From Nocardia pneumoniae NBRC 100136 (GTDB lineage: Bacteria > Actinomycetota > Actinomycetes > Mycobacteriales > Mycobacteriaceae): a DNA stretch of 64,000 nucleotides. Where the stretch lies: contig NZ_BAGF01000056.1 of the NCBI RefSeq assembly GCF_000308755.1, positions 62,001 to 126,000 of the forward strand, read 5' to 3'. Within the stretch, counting starts at the first letter, position 1. Each line of letters starts with the position of its first letter. The translations under genes were made by a program, and so were the position numbers. The notes under the pieces were generated by a model, which saw only the letters and a list, made by a program, of their open reading frames with translations, was not told the origin of the DNA and searched no databases. This document shows, piece by piece, positions 47,753 to 56,830 of this stretch.

Positions 47753-48316
47753 CTACTCCTCCGGCTCGAACTCCGCCAGGTCGATGCGGGTTTCACCGTA
47801 CCGGCGCGACTTCGCCGGGAGGAAGCCTGCGGGCCAAGCTGTTTCGGGCGAGCGCGCCGAACGCTCCAGCACCACCACGGCACCGGGACGCAGCCAGCCG
47901 TGCTCGGCGAGCGCGCGCAGGTCGTCCAGCACGGCGGCGTTGTCGACGGCGTAGGGCGGATCGGAGAACACCACGTCGAAGCCGCCCGCACAGCCCAGCC
48001 GCAGCACGCTCGCGACCGTCGCGACCCGCAGCTCGGCGCCAGGCAGCCCGAGCTCGGCGATATTGCCGCGCACCACCGCGGCCGCCTTGCGGTCGGACTC
48101 GACGAGCAACGCGTGCTCGGCGCCGCGCGAGAGCGCCTCCAACCCGAGCGCGCCGGAGCCCGCGTACAGGTCGAGCACGCGGGCGCCCGCGAAGTCCAGC
48201 CGCGCGTCCAGGACGCTGAACAGCGCCTCACGTACCCGATCGGAGGTCGGGCGGGTGCCCGAGGGCGGCACCCGCAGGCGCCGCCCGCCCGCCGTCCCCG
48301 CGACGATCCGGGTCAT
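47753..48316 (-). CDS. rsmD: 16S rRNA (guanine(966)-N2)-methyltransferase RsmD
   Basis: A 187-residue SAM-dependent methyltransferase of the 30S subunit. It starts TRIVAGTAGGRRLRVPPSG and PTSDRVREALFSVLD, with the SAM motif VLDLYAGSGALGLEALSRG and the catalytic FDVVFSDPPYAV (N/DPPY). ATG 48316 overlaps the pyc stop by 4 bases. pyc-rsmD-coaD is the mycobacterial order (Rv2967c-Rv2965c). The frame is open far upstream into pyc but without similarity. Confidence 0.94.
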   Translation of the reverse strand: MTRIVAGTAGGRRLRVPPSGTRPTSDRVREALFSVLDARLDFAGARVLDLYAGSGALGLEALSRGAEHALLVESDRKAAAVVRGNIAELGLPGAELRVATVASVLRLGCAGGFDVVFSDPPYAVDNAAVLDDLRALAEHGWLRPGAVVVLERSARSPETAWPAGFLPAKSRRYGETRIDLAEFEPEE

Positions 48317-51300
48317 TGGGCCGAGGATTCCCGCACGGTCAGCTCGATGAGCAGATCGCCGCCTTCCACCTGCTGCACCGGGCCGATCGCGACGCGGCCG
48401 ACGATGCCCGCGCGGGGCGCGGTGATCGCGGCTTCCATCTTCATGGCTTCGATGGTGCCGATGGTCTCGCCCGCGGCGACCGAATCGCCTTCGGACACAG
48501 CGAGAGTCACCACGCCCGCGAACGGAGCCGCGACATGCCCCGGGTTGGCCTTGTCGGCCTTCTCCGCGGCGGGGATGTCGCTGGCGATCGAGCGGTCCCG
48601 CACCGAGACCGGCCGCAGCTGCCCGTTCAGGATGCACATCACCGTGCGCATGCCGCGCTCGTCCGGCTCCGAGATCGCCTCCAGGCCGATGAGCAGGGTG
48701 ACGCCTTTCTCCAGCTGCACCCGGTGTTCCTCACCGCGGCGCAGACCGTAGAGGAACTGGTTGGCCGACAGCCCGGAGGTGTCGCCGTACTTCTCCCGGT
48801 GCGCGAGGAATTCGGCGGTGGGACCGGGGAACAGCAGGCGGTTGAGCGTGGCGCGCCGCTCGTCGGAGCTACCGGCCAGCCCTTTCTCGTCCGCGGGGGT
48901 CAACGGCGTTTCCGGCTTGGCCGCGCCGCGACCGGCGAGCGCCTTGCTGCGGAACGGCTCCGGCCATCCGCCCGCGGGGGTGCCGAGTTCGCCACGCAGG
49001 AACCCGATCACGGAATCGGGGATGTCGTAGCGGCCCGGATCGGCGGCGAAGTCCTCGATGTCGACGCCGGTACCGACCAGCGCGAGCGCGAGGTCGCCGA
49101 CGACCTTCGACGACGGTGTCACCTTCACCAGACGGCCGAGCAGCCGGTCGGCCGCCGCGTACTTGGCCTCCACCTCCTCGAACCGGTCGCCGAGGCCGAG
49201 CGCGATGGCCTGCTGCCGCAAATTCGACAGCTGACCGCCGGGGATCTCGTGGGTGTACACCCGGCCGGTGGGTGCGGGCAGCCCGGATTCGAACGGCGCG
49301 TAGACCTTGCGCAGCGCCTCCCAATACGGCTCCAGATCGCACACGTTCTGCAGATCGAGGCCGGTGTCGTACTCGCTGTGCGCCGCGGCGGCGACGATCG
49401 CCGACAGCGCGGGCTGACTGGTGGTTCCGGCCATCGCCGCGCTGGCGCCGTCGACGGCGTCGGCACCGGCCTGCCACGCGGCGAGGTAGGTGGCCAGCTG
49501 ACCGCCGGGCGTGTCGTGCGTGTGCACGTGCACCGGCAGATCGAAGTTGCTGCGCAGCGCGGTGACCAGCTTGGTAGCGGCCGGGGCGCGCAGCAGACCG
49601 GCCATGTCCTTGATGGCCAGCACGTGCGCGCCCGCGTCGACGATCTGCTCGGCCAGCTTCAGGTAATAGTCGAGGGTGTAGAGCGATTCGTCCGGATTCG
49701 CCAGGTCACCGGTGTAGCTCATCGCGACTTCCGCGACCGCCGTCCCGGTTTCGCGCACTGCGTCGATGGCCGGACGCATCTGGTCGACATTGTTGAGCGC
49801 GTCGAAGATCCGGAAGATATCGATACCGGTCGCGGTCGCCTCGGAGACGAACGCGCGGGTCACCTGCTCCGGATACGGCGTGTAACCCACGGTGTTGCGA
49901 CCGCGCAGCAGCATCTGCAAACAGATGTTCGGAATCGCCTCGCGCAAGGCGGCCAGCCGCTCCCACGGGTCCTCGTACAGGAACCGCAAAGCGACGTCGT
50001 AGGTCGCGCCGCCCCACGCCTCGATCGACAGCAGCTCCGGCGTCATACGCGCGACGTGCCCGGCCACGCCGAGCAGGCCGTTCGTGCGCACCCGGGTGGC
50101 CAGCAGCGACTGGTGCGCGTCGCGGAAGGTGGTGTCGGTGACGCCGACCGCCTTCTGCTCGCGCAGCGCCCGAGCGAACCCTTCCGGCCCCAACGCCAGC
50201 AGCCGCTGCCGGGAGCCGTCCGGCGGCGGCACGCTCAGGTCGATCGCGGGCAGCTTGTCGTGCGGGTACACCGTGGTCGGCCGCTCACCGTGCGGCTTGT
50301 TCACGGTGACATCGGCCAGGTACTCGAGGATCTTGGTGCCGCGGTCGGCGGATTGGCGCAGGGTGAGCAGCTGCGGGCGCTCGTCGATGAACGAGGTGGT
50401 GACCCGGCCCGCCTTGAAGTCGGGGTCATCGAGTACCGCGAGCAGGAACGGGATGTTGGTGGCCACACCGCGGATGCGGAACTCCGCCAGCGCCCGCCGC
50501 GCCCGCGCCACCGCCGCGGGGAAGTCGCGACCACGGCAGGTGAGCTTGACCAGCATCGAGTCGAAGTAGGCGCCGATCTCCGCACCCAGGTTCGCGCCGC
50601 CGTCCAGCCGGATGCCCGCGCCGCCGGGTGTGCGGTAGGCGGTGATGCGGCCGGTGTCCGGACGGAATCCGTTGGCCGGGTCCTCGGTGGTGATCCGGCA
50701 CTGCAGCGCCGCGCCCCGGATGGTCACCGCATCCTGGCTCAATCCGAGGTCGGCGAGGGTTTCGCCGGCGGCGATGCGCAGCTGCGACTGCACCAGGTCC
50801 ACATCGGTGATCTCCTCGGTCACCGTGTGCTCCACCTGGATGCGCGGGTTCATCTCGATGAAGACGTGGTTGCCGCGCTCGTCGAGCAGGAACTCCACGG
50901 TGCCCGCGCACGAGTAGCCGATCTGGCGTGCGAACGCCACCGCGTCGGCGCAGATGCGTTCCCGCAGTGCCGGGTCCAGGTTGGGCGCCGGCGCGAGCTC
51001 GATGACCTTCTGGTGGCGGCGCTGCACCGAACAGTCCCGCTCGAACAGGTGCATCACGTTGCCGTGCTGGTCGGCCAGGATCTGCACCTCGATGTGCCGC
51101 GGGTTCACCACCGCCTGCTCGAGGAATACGGTCGGATCGCCGAACGCCGACTCCGCCTCCCGCGAGGCCGCCTCGATCGACTCGCGCAACTGCTCCGGGG
51201 CGGCGACACGCCGCATACCGCGTCCGCCGCCGCCGGCGACCGCCTTGACGAAGATCGGGTACTCCAGCTCCCTGGACGCGGCGATCAGCTCGTCGACGTT

Positions 51301-51717
51301 GGCCGACGGCGCGCTGGAGCGCAGCACCGGAAGCCCGGCCGCCTTGGCCGCCTCGATGGCGCGCGCTTTGTTTCCCGCCAGCTCGAGTACCTCAGCCGAG
51401 GGCCCGATGAAGGTGATGCCCTCGCGAGCGCAGGCCGCCGCCAGGTCCGGGTTCTCGGAGAGAAAGCCGTAGCCAGGGTAGATGGCGTCCGCCCCCGCCG
51501 ACTTGGCCGCCTCGATGATCGCATCGATGGACAGGTACGCCCGGACCGGATGGCCCGGCTCCCCGATCTGATACGACTCCGCCGCCTTCAGCCGATGAAC
51601 CGAATTGCGGTCCTCATAGGGGAACACGGCGACCGTCCCGATGCCGAGTTCGTAGGCCGCACGGAAGGCGCGGATGGCGATCTCGCCACGGTTGGCAACC
51701 AAGACTTTCGAGAACAT
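48313..51717 (-). CDS. pyc: Pyruvate carboxylase
   Basis: A 1134-residue biotin enzyme making oxaloacetate from pyruvate and bicarbonate. Biotin carboxylase occupies ~1-450 (KVLVANRGEIAIRAFRAAYE, the ATP-grasp glycine loop KAVAGGGGRGMRRV, FIEMNPRIQVEHTVTEEITD). The carboxyltransferase TIM barrel is ~520-800 (VTDTTFRDAHQSLLATRVRT, FRIFDALNNVDQMRPA, VHVHTHDTPGGQLATYLAAW). The biotin carrier domain ends the protein, with the biotinylated lysine at ~1093 in IEAMKMEAAIT. It is a full-length single-chain form. It is divergent from metE over ~800 bp. Confidence 0.97.
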   Translation of the reverse strand: MFSKVLVANRGEIAIRAFRAAYELGIGTVAVFPYEDRNSVHRLKAAESYQIGEPGHPVRAYLSIDAIIEAAKSAGADAIYPGYGFLSENPDLAAACAREGITFIGPSAEVLELAGNKARAIEAAKAAGLPVLRSSAPSANVDELIAASRELEYPIFVKAVAGGGGRGMRRVAAPEQLRESIEAASREAESAFGDPTVFLEQAVVNPRHIEVQILADQHGNVMHLFERDCSVQRRHQKVIELAPAPNLDPALRERICADAVAFARQIGYSCAGTVEFLLDERGNHVFIEMNPRIQVEHTVTEEITDVDLVQSQLRIAAGETLADLGLSQDAVTIRGAALQCRITTEDPANGFRPDTGRITAYRTPGGAGIRLDGGANLGAEIGAYFDSMLVKLTCRGRDFPAAVARARRALAEFRIRGVATNIPFLLAVLDDPDFKAGRVTTSFIDERPQLLTLRQSADRGTKILEYLADVTVNKPHGERPTTVYPHDKLPAIDLSVPPPDGSRQRLLALGPEGFARALREQKAVGVTDTTFRDAHQSLLATRVRTNGLLGVAGHVARMTPELLSIEAWGGATYDVALRFLYEDPWERLAALREAIPNICLQMLLRGRNTVGYTPYPEQVTRAFVSEATATGIDIFRIFDALNNVDQMRPAIDAVRETGTAVAEVAMSYTGDLANPDESLYTLDYYLKLAEQIVDAGAHVLAIKDMAGLLRAPAATKLVTALRSNFDLPVHVHTHDTPGGQLATYLAAWQAGADAVDGASAAMAGTTSQPALSAIVAAAAHSEYDTGLDLQNVCDLEPYWEALRKVYAPFESGLPAPTGRVYTHEIPGGQLSNLRQQAIALGLGDRFEEVEAKYAAADRLLGRLVKVTPSSKVVGDLALALVGTGVDIEDFAADPGRYDIPDSVIGFLRGELGTPAGGWPEPFRSKALAGRGAAKPETPLTPADEKGLAGSSDERRATLNRLLFPGPTAEFLAHREKYGDTSGLSANQFLYGLRRGEEHRVQLEKGVTLLIGLEAISEPDERGMRTVMCILNGQLRPVSVRDRSIASDIPAAEKADKANPGHVAAPFAGVVTLAVSEGDSVAAGETIGTIEAMKMEAAITAPRAGIVGRVAIGPVQQVEGGDLLIELTVRESSAQ

Positions 51718-52129
51718 TGACCTAAGGTACCCGGCTCCGTGAACCGCACGGACAAGGAATCCCCCTTCGCAAGGGTCTTCACAAAGGGCCCTAGCACCGT
51801 TGCGAAGTTGCGTTCACGAGCCCGACACATGAGCTTCGCGACAGCAACCGTGCACCCCAGTTTGCTACTTGGATCGGCCTCTGGCCCGCACCGGCCGCTG
51901 CCGCCGGATCGACGCCGAGCCACCACACGCCCCCCAGCGCAACGAGTGATTTCGTGAGCACATGGGTAACTCACCGGGAACTCCCAGAACTCGAGCGGCA
52001 CCCAACGCAGGACCTGAACGCAACTCCGTCTCACCCCACCAGTACGGCCTAAAGACCCGGAGAGGCGGGGGAGCCTATGCTGAGGGGGCAGCTGGTTCAC
52101 CGGTGCGCGGCGAGATGGAGCCCCGACGT
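51718..52129. other. Upstream region of pyc and of the metE leader
   Basis: These ~410 bp hold the pyc promoter (minus strand) and the promoter of the metE leader RNA (plus strand). A relatively A/T-rich stretch near 51770-51880 is the likeliest promoter location for pyc. No gene is seen; the open frames here are arginine/proline-rich. Confidence 0.45.
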
Positions 52130-52360
52130 CGCGCGACGGAGTCGAGCCCGTCCGAGCGGCGGGCGAGAGGGAACCCGGTGGGAATCCGGGACTGTCCCGC
52201 AGCGGTATGCAGGAACGACCGCCGTCACCAGGCACTGAGTTCACCGGGCCGGAAGGCCGCGACTCGGGAAGCGACGGCCAGTAGGTCGGCCATAGGGAAC
52301 AGCGGCGCGAGCTGGACTCCCTCGGCCGGTGCCCGCGAGTCCGAAGACCTGCCAGCCGTG
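52130..52360 (+). ncRNA. Cobalamin riboswitch of metE
   Basis: The conserved core is visible at 52168-52207: GGGAACCCGGTGGGAATCCG followed by GGACTGTCCCGCAGCGGTA, matching the P3-P6 region of the AdoCbl riboswitch (GGTG-GAA-CCGG-ACTG-CCCGC-ACGGTA). The 3' B12 box reads GAGTCCGAAGACCTGCC at 52336-52352. Ends are approximate. The stretch 52361-52520 holds a small GCCGG/CCGGC hairpin around 52439-52456, which may be part of the expression platform. B12 would lower expression of the B12-independent MetE. Confidence 0.9.
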
Positions 52361-52520
52361 CCGGGTACGCCGTATCCGGCGGCCACCGCCTCGTGGATTG
52401 GGCGCGCGGATCACCAGTTGACGTGTCGGGCTCCTCGGCCGGGAATATCTCCGGCATGTCATAAGGTTCTCCGCCTGCCCGTATGGCGATGGCTTTCGTC
52501 CTCAGCAATGGAGAAACATC

Positions 52521-54788
52521 GTGACTGTTTCACAGCAAAAGCCGTTCACCGCAACGGTTCTCGGGCTACCACGGGTGGGGCCGCGGCGAGAGCTCAAACG
52601 GGCCACGGAGGCCTATTGGGCAGGCAAGATAGACGCCGAGCAGTTGCACGCCGTGGCACGTGATCTACGGCATGCTCAGCTCACCGGACTGCTCGCCGCG
52701 GGAATGGACTCGATCCCTGTCGGGACCTTTTCCTATTACGACCAGATGCTCGATACCGCCGTGCTGCTCGGCGCGCTGCCGCCTCGGGTCGCCGGGATCG
52801 CCGATCCGCTGGATCGGTATTTCGCCGCCGCTCGCGGCACCGACACGGTCGAACCGTTGGAGATGACCAAATGGTTCGACACCAATTACCACTACTTGGT
52901 GCCGGAGATCGGCCCGGACACCGCGTTCTCGCTGCACCCGGAGAAGCTGCTGGAAGAACTGCGGGAGGCGCTGGAGCTGGGCGTGCCCGCGCGGCCGGTG
53001 GTGATCGGGCCGATCACCTTCCTGAAGCTGGCGAAGGCGACCGGCGTCCCGGCGCTGGCCCGGCTGCTGGAGCTGCTTCCGCTGTATCGGGAGTTGCTGC
53101 GCAGGCTGGCCGTGGCGGGCGCCGAGTGGGTGCAGATCGACGAACCGGTGCTGGTCACCGATCTCACGGCGGAGGAAATCGACCTGGTGCAGGTCACCTA
53201 CGCCGAACTGGCCGCGGCGAGCGAGCGTCCCGCGATCCTCGTCGCGACCTACTTCGGCGATCCGGGTGCCGCGCTCGCCCCGCTGGCCGGGACCGGGATC
53301 GAGGCCGTGGCCGTGGACTTCACCTCCGGTACCGATGTTTCCGCGGTGGCGGCGGTGCCCGCTCTCGCGAACAAGCTGGTCGTCGCCGGAGTGGTGGACG
53401 GACGCAACGTGTGGCGCACGGATCTGGACCGCGCCCTGGCCACGCTCGGCAGTGTGCTGGAATCCGCTGGGCAGGTGGCGGTTTCGAGCTCGTGCTCGTT
53501 GCTGCACGTGCCGTACACCCTGGCCGCGGAGACCCGGTTGGATGAGCGGCTGCGGTCGTGGCTGGCTTTCGGGGCGGAGAAGGTGACGGAGGTGCGCCTG
53601 CTGGCGACCGCCCTGCGTGAGGGACCGGAGGCGATCGGCGCCGACTTGGCCGCGGCGCGGGCGGCACTGGCGTCGCGGCGGTCGGATCCGCGGCTGAACG
53701 ATCCGCAAGTGCGGGCCAGGCTGGCCGCGCTCGGGCCGGACGCCGTCCGCCGTGCTCCCGCCGAGCAGCGCCGCGAGCTGCAACGGGACCGTTTGCGGCT
53801 GCCCGCGCTGCCGACCACGACGATCGGCTCCTATCCGCAGACCTCCGCGATCCGGCTGGCGCGGGCAGCGCTGCGCAAGGGCGAGATCGATCAGGCGGAG
53901 TACGTGCGCCGGATGCGCGCCGAGATCGCGGACGTGATCGCGCTCCAGGAGGAGCTGGGGCTGGACGTGCTGGTGCACGGCGAGCCGGAGCGCAATGACA
54001 TGGTGCAGTACTTCGCCGAGCAGCTCGACGGTTTCGCGGCTACCGAGCAGGGCTGGGTGCAGTCGTACGGGACCCGCTGCGTGCGGCCGCCGATCCTGTT
54101 CGGGGACGTGGCGCGCCGGGAGCCGATGACGGTCGAATGGATCGGCTACGCGCAGTCGCTCACCGACAAGCCGGTCAAAGGGATGCTGACCGGTCCGGTG
54201 ACCATTCTCGCGTGGTCGTTCGTCCGCGACGACCAGCCGCTGGAGGAGTCCGCACGCCAGGTGGCGCTGGCGATCCGGGACGAAACCGTCGACCTGGAAT
54301 CCGCGGGCATCCGGATCATCCAGGTCGACGAACCGGCTCTGCGCGAACTGCTTCCGCTGCGCGCGGCGGATCAGCCCGCGTACCTGGACTGGTCCGTGCT
54401 GTCGTTCCGGCTGGCCACCTCCGGTGTCTCGGATGCGACGCAGATCCACACCCATCTGTGCTATTCGGAGTTCGGCGAGGTGATCGACGCGATCGCCGGG
54501 CTGGATGCCGACGTCACGTCGATCGAGGCCGCCCGCTCACACATGGAGGTGCTCGACGACCTCAACGCGGCGGGCTTCGATCTGGGCGTGGGCCCCGGCG
54601 TGTACGACATCCACTCGCCGCGGGTGCCCAGCGTGGAGGAGATCGTCACGTCCCTGCGCGCCGCGCTGAAAGCCGTTCCTGCCGAACGGCTCTGGGTCAA
54701 TCCGGACTGCGGATTGAAGACCAGGGGACGCGCCGAAGTGGAAGCCTCGCTGCGCAATATGGTCGCCGCCACGGCGGCGGTGCGGTGA
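52521..54788 (+). CDS. metE: Cobalamin-independent methionine synthase MetE
   Basis: A 755-residue zinc enzyme transferring a methyl group from methyltetrahydrofolate triglutamate to homocysteine. The N-terminal half-barrel begins [20 protein letters not shown] and has [14 protein letters not shown]. The C-terminal catalytic barrel starts [20 protein letters not shown], with the zinc ligands in [14 protein letters not shown] and [15 protein letters not shown] 52521, with GGAG 7 bases upstream. Expression is controlled by the cobalamin riboswitch in its leader. A perfect 14-bp terminator hairpin follows. Confidence 0.97.
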   Translation: MTVSQQKPFTATVLGLPRVGPRRELKRATEAYWAGKIDAEQLHAVARDLRHAQLTGLLAAGMDSIPVGTFSYYDQMLDTAVLLGALPPRVAGIADPLDRYFAAARGTDTVEPLEMTKWFDTNYHYLVPEIGPDTAFSLHPEKLLEELREALELGVPARPVVIGPITFLKLAKATGVPALARLLELLPLYRELLRRLAVAGAEWVQIDEPVLVTDLTAEEIDLVQVTYAELAAASERPAILVATYFGDPGAALAPLAGTGIEAVAVDFTSGTDVSAVAAVPALANKLVVAGVVDGRNVWRTDLDRALATLGSVLESAGQVAVSSSCSLLHVPYTLAAETRLDERLRSWLAFGAEKVTEVRLLATALREGPEAIGADLAAARAALASRRSDPRLNDPQVRARLAALGPDAVRRAPAEQRRELQRDRLRLPALPTTTIGSYPQTSAIRLARAALRKGEIDQAEYVRRMRAEIADVIALQEELGLDVLVHGEPERNDMVQYFAEQLDGFAATEQGWVQSYGTRCVRPPILFGDVARREPMTVEWIGYAQSLTDKPVKGMLTGPVTILAWSFVRDDQPLEESARQVALAIRDETVDLESAGIRIIQVDEPALRELLPLRAADQPAYLDWSVLSFRLATSGVSDATQIHTHLCYSEFGEVIDAIAGLDADVTSIEAARSHMEVLDDLNAAGFDLGVGPGVYDIHSPRVPSVEEIVTSLRAALKAVPAERLWVNPDCGLKTRGRAEVEASLRNMVAATAAVR

Positions 54789-54809
54789 ACACGTCCGCCT
54801 GAGCGATGA

Positions 54810-54844
54810 TCGGCGCCCCCTTCCCCCGGCGAAGGGGGCGCCGA
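54810..54844 (+). terminator. metE terminator
   Basis: A perfect 14-bp stem, TCGGCGCCCCCTTC at 54810-54823 with GAAGGGGGCGCCGA at 54831-54844, and a 7-base loop, 21 bp past the metE stop. No U-run. Confidence 0.75.
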
Positions 54845-55253
54845 CTCGCGTCACGCCCGTCGGCCGCAATGCCTGCCGCCCCTGGTCGCCCTCCCCCGAC
54901 CCCCCGGATCAGTTCCCGCGCCCGTGCAGCCGGAATCCCCTCCGCAGGTCACGCGCTCAGCCGGATTCCGGTTCCGGCCGTGGACGCTGCCGCCGCCGCG
55001 ACGTATACCGCTCACACGGCTCCTCCCGCCGCGGCACCGGCACAACCCGCGCCCGCGATCGCATCCCCCTCCTCCATGCCGTATGACACCCGGAACAACG
55101 CTCCATCGGCAAACCCCTCCTCGCCCGTCATCTCCGACTCGGTCTTTCCCCTCTTGCCATACTTCGACGCGCGCACCCGCGATTCGGTTCCCGACAATCG
55201 CGACTAATTTCCGCGATACCGAATGCCGCTGTGCCCGTGTAACTTCCGTTGCC
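54845..55253. other. Gene-free region
   Basis: About 410 bp between the metE terminator and the Rpn-like gene. The only long open frame on the plus strand is an N-terminal extension of the Rpn-like gene (from 54924) with Pro/Arg-rich, unlike composition. I see no gene. The promoter of the Rpn-like gene is presumably near its relatively A/T-rich 3' end (55190-55245). Confidence 0.45.
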
Positions 55254-56177
55254 ATGCCGACGCAGCAGCACGAAGTGCTCGTAGAGATGTTCCGGACGCA
55301 GCCAACCCTTGCGGCCGGGCTACTCACCGACGCCTTCGGCATACCGCTACCCGCGTACGCGGGGGCTCGGACGGCGTCATCCGATTTCACGGATGTCGCG
55401 CCGAACGAGTTCCGGGGCGACACCGCACTCGTACTCACCGACGGGAACGGCGCCGCAGTCACCGGCATCGTCCTGGAGGTACAACTCGGCCGCGACCGAT
55501 CCCGGCAGTGGGCGTGGCCGCTCTACGTCAGCACCCTCCGCGCCCGGCTGGAGTGCCCGGTCTTCTTGATGGTCGTCAGCCCGAATGCGCGGGTGGCGAC
55601 CTGGTGCCGCAAGCCGATCGAAATCGGTCATCCCGGCCTCATCCTCCGCCCTCTGGTGCTCGGACCGGACGTCGTGCCCGCCGTAACCGATCCAGAAGAA
55701 GCCCGGGCACTCCCCGAACGAGCCGTCCTCTCGACCCTCGCACACGCCGACGGCCCCGACGCGGACCGTGTGTTCGAGGCGTTTCTCGCGGGATTGGAGA
55801 GCACCGATGACGAGCACGTCAAAATGTACTATGACCTTGGTGTCGCGGCTCTGTCGAAGACGGCCCGGCATCGATTGGAGGAACTCATGACATCCGCCTT
55901 CAAGTACGAATATCAGAGCGACTTCGCCCGCAAGTACGTCGCACAGGGGCGCGACGAGGGACGAGCCGAGGAAGCCGCGCGACTCCTCCTCATGGCCCTC
56001 GACGCCCGCGGGATCACCATCGCCGACACCACTAGGGCCGAAATCGACCGGTGCACCGATCTCGACCAACTCGAGTCCTGGGCCCGCAAGGCCATCACGG
56101 CGGAATCCGAGAACGAGGTCTTCTCTCAGCCCGAAATTCAGTCCGAAGGCTCGGTTGTCGACGGTGAGCAGCACTGA
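55254..56177 (+). CDS. Rpn-like PD-(D/E)xK nuclease family protein
   Basis: A 307-residue protein starting MPTQQHEVLVEMFRTQPTLA at ATG 55254. A PD-(D/E)xK-like core is suggested by RGDTALVLTDGN, then GIVLEVQLGRD with E75-x-Q77, and WAWPLYVSTLRARLECPV. The C-terminus has a helical repeat-like region (FARKYVAQGRDEGRAEEAAR, LLLMALDARGI) as in Rpn/transposase-like nucleases, whose E. coli members promote RecA-independent recombination. The assignment is by pattern only. A decayed second copy of its C-terminal part begins in its stop codon. Confidence 0.68.
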   Translation: MPTQQHEVLVEMFRTQPTLAAGLLTDAFGIPLPAYAGARTASSDFTDVAPNEFRGDTALVLTDGNGAAVTGIVLEVQLGRDRSRQWAWPLYVSTLRARLECPVFLMVVSPNARVATWCRKPIEIGHPGLILRPLVLGPDVVPAVTDPEEARALPERAVLSTLAHADGPDADRVFEAFLAGLESTDDEHVKMYYDLGVAALSKTARHRLEELMTSAFKYEYQSDFARKYVAQGRDEGRAEEAARLLLMALDARGITIADTTRAEIDRCTDLDQLESWARKAITAESENEVFSQPEIQSEGSVVDGEQH

Positions 56178-56333
56178 TGGCGTTTAGCTTCAAGTACGAA
56201 TATGAGAGCGAAATCGCCCGCATGTACGTAGCGGAAGGCCGGACCGAAGGGCTGGCCCAAGGACGGGTCGACGAGGCGGCGCGGTATTCGCAAAGCCCCC
56301 ACCGCCGAATCCGGGGACGAAGCCTTCGGCTGA
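56177..56333 (+). pseudogene. Truncated tandem copy of the Rpn-like C-terminus
   Basis: ATG 56177 overlaps the preceding stop (TGATG). Its first codons give FKYEYESEIARMYVAEGRTE, closely matching FKYEYQSDFARKYVAQGRDE of the intact gene (from ATG 55887), with 15 identical bases at TTCAAGTACGAATAT. After EAAR the homology jumps, in another frame, to RKAPTAESGDEAFG and a stop at 56331-56333, matching RKAITAESENEVF of the intact copy. So about 110 bp are deleted, and the deletion shifts the frame. The frame read straight through continues to 56383 as unrelated residues. Confidence 0.75.
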
Positions 56334-56340
56334 CCCAGCC

Positions 56341-56712
56341 CTACAGGCCGAAGGCGCGGTTGATGACCGCCATGTCGAAGTAATCGCGCCAGATGCTGAT
56401 GACGCCCTCGGTGACCTCGAAGAAGCCCATGACCGGGAGCGGGGTCGCGCGACCCGCGGAGAGCAGGGTGTCGGTGCGTTCGTTCATGACCACGTTGCCG
56501 GACGCGATCTGGTGGTGGATGTCGAAGTCGATGGCGTCGAAGGTGGTCAGGAAACCCGCGATGAAGTCGCGGATGGCGGCGCGGCCGACGATGGGTTCCA
56601 TCGGAATGTTGTGGTAGACGGCGTCTTCGGCGAAGTACGCGCTGATCCGGTCGGGATCGGGATCGGACCAGCTTTCGCACATCGCACGGACGAGTTCATC
56701 GGGAGTCGGCAT
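56341..56712 (-). CDS. Limonene-1,2-epoxide hydrolase-fold / SnoaL-like protein
   Basis: A 123-residue single-domain alpha+beta-barrel protein. DELVRAMCESWSDPDPDRIS and YFAEDAVYHNIPMEPIVGRA open the fold. The limonene epoxide hydrolase triad pattern is present: an Arg and Asp in MNERTDTLLS and an Asp in IWRDYFDMAVIN. Mycobacterial relatives (EphG, Rv2740) hydrolyse sterol or fatty epoxides; the natural substrate here is unknown. ATG 56712 has CAGGAAAG nearby. It ends 7 bp from the decayed Rpn copy on the opposite strand. Confidence 0.82.
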   Translation of the reverse strand: MPTPDELVRAMCESWSDPDPDRISAYFAEDAVYHNIPMEPIVGRAAIRDFIAGFLTTFDAIDFDIHHQIASGNVVMNERTDTLLSAGRATPLPVMGFFEVTEGVISIWRDYFDMAVINRAFGL

Positions 56713-56830
56713 TCGCGTGGCTCACTTTCCTGCTGACCGGTGGGCGGGGAGTTCACCCTCGATTCAACCAAGCAATTGCTCGGTACGGAAGAAATCGGGG
56801 TCCGCCACCCGCCGGTGCAGGTCGCCCCGG

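Noticed and set aside
48316-51720. An 1134-codon plus-strand frame covering all of pyc in antisense
   Set aside because: Pyruvate carboxylase on the minus strand has all catalytic motifs. The antisense frame has no domain and an Arg/Val/Gly-biased composition.
54924-55253. N-terminal extension of the Rpn-like protein from 54924
   Set aside because: The extension is Pro/Arg/Thr-rich with no resemblance to the family, and ATG 55254 fits the conserved protein start.
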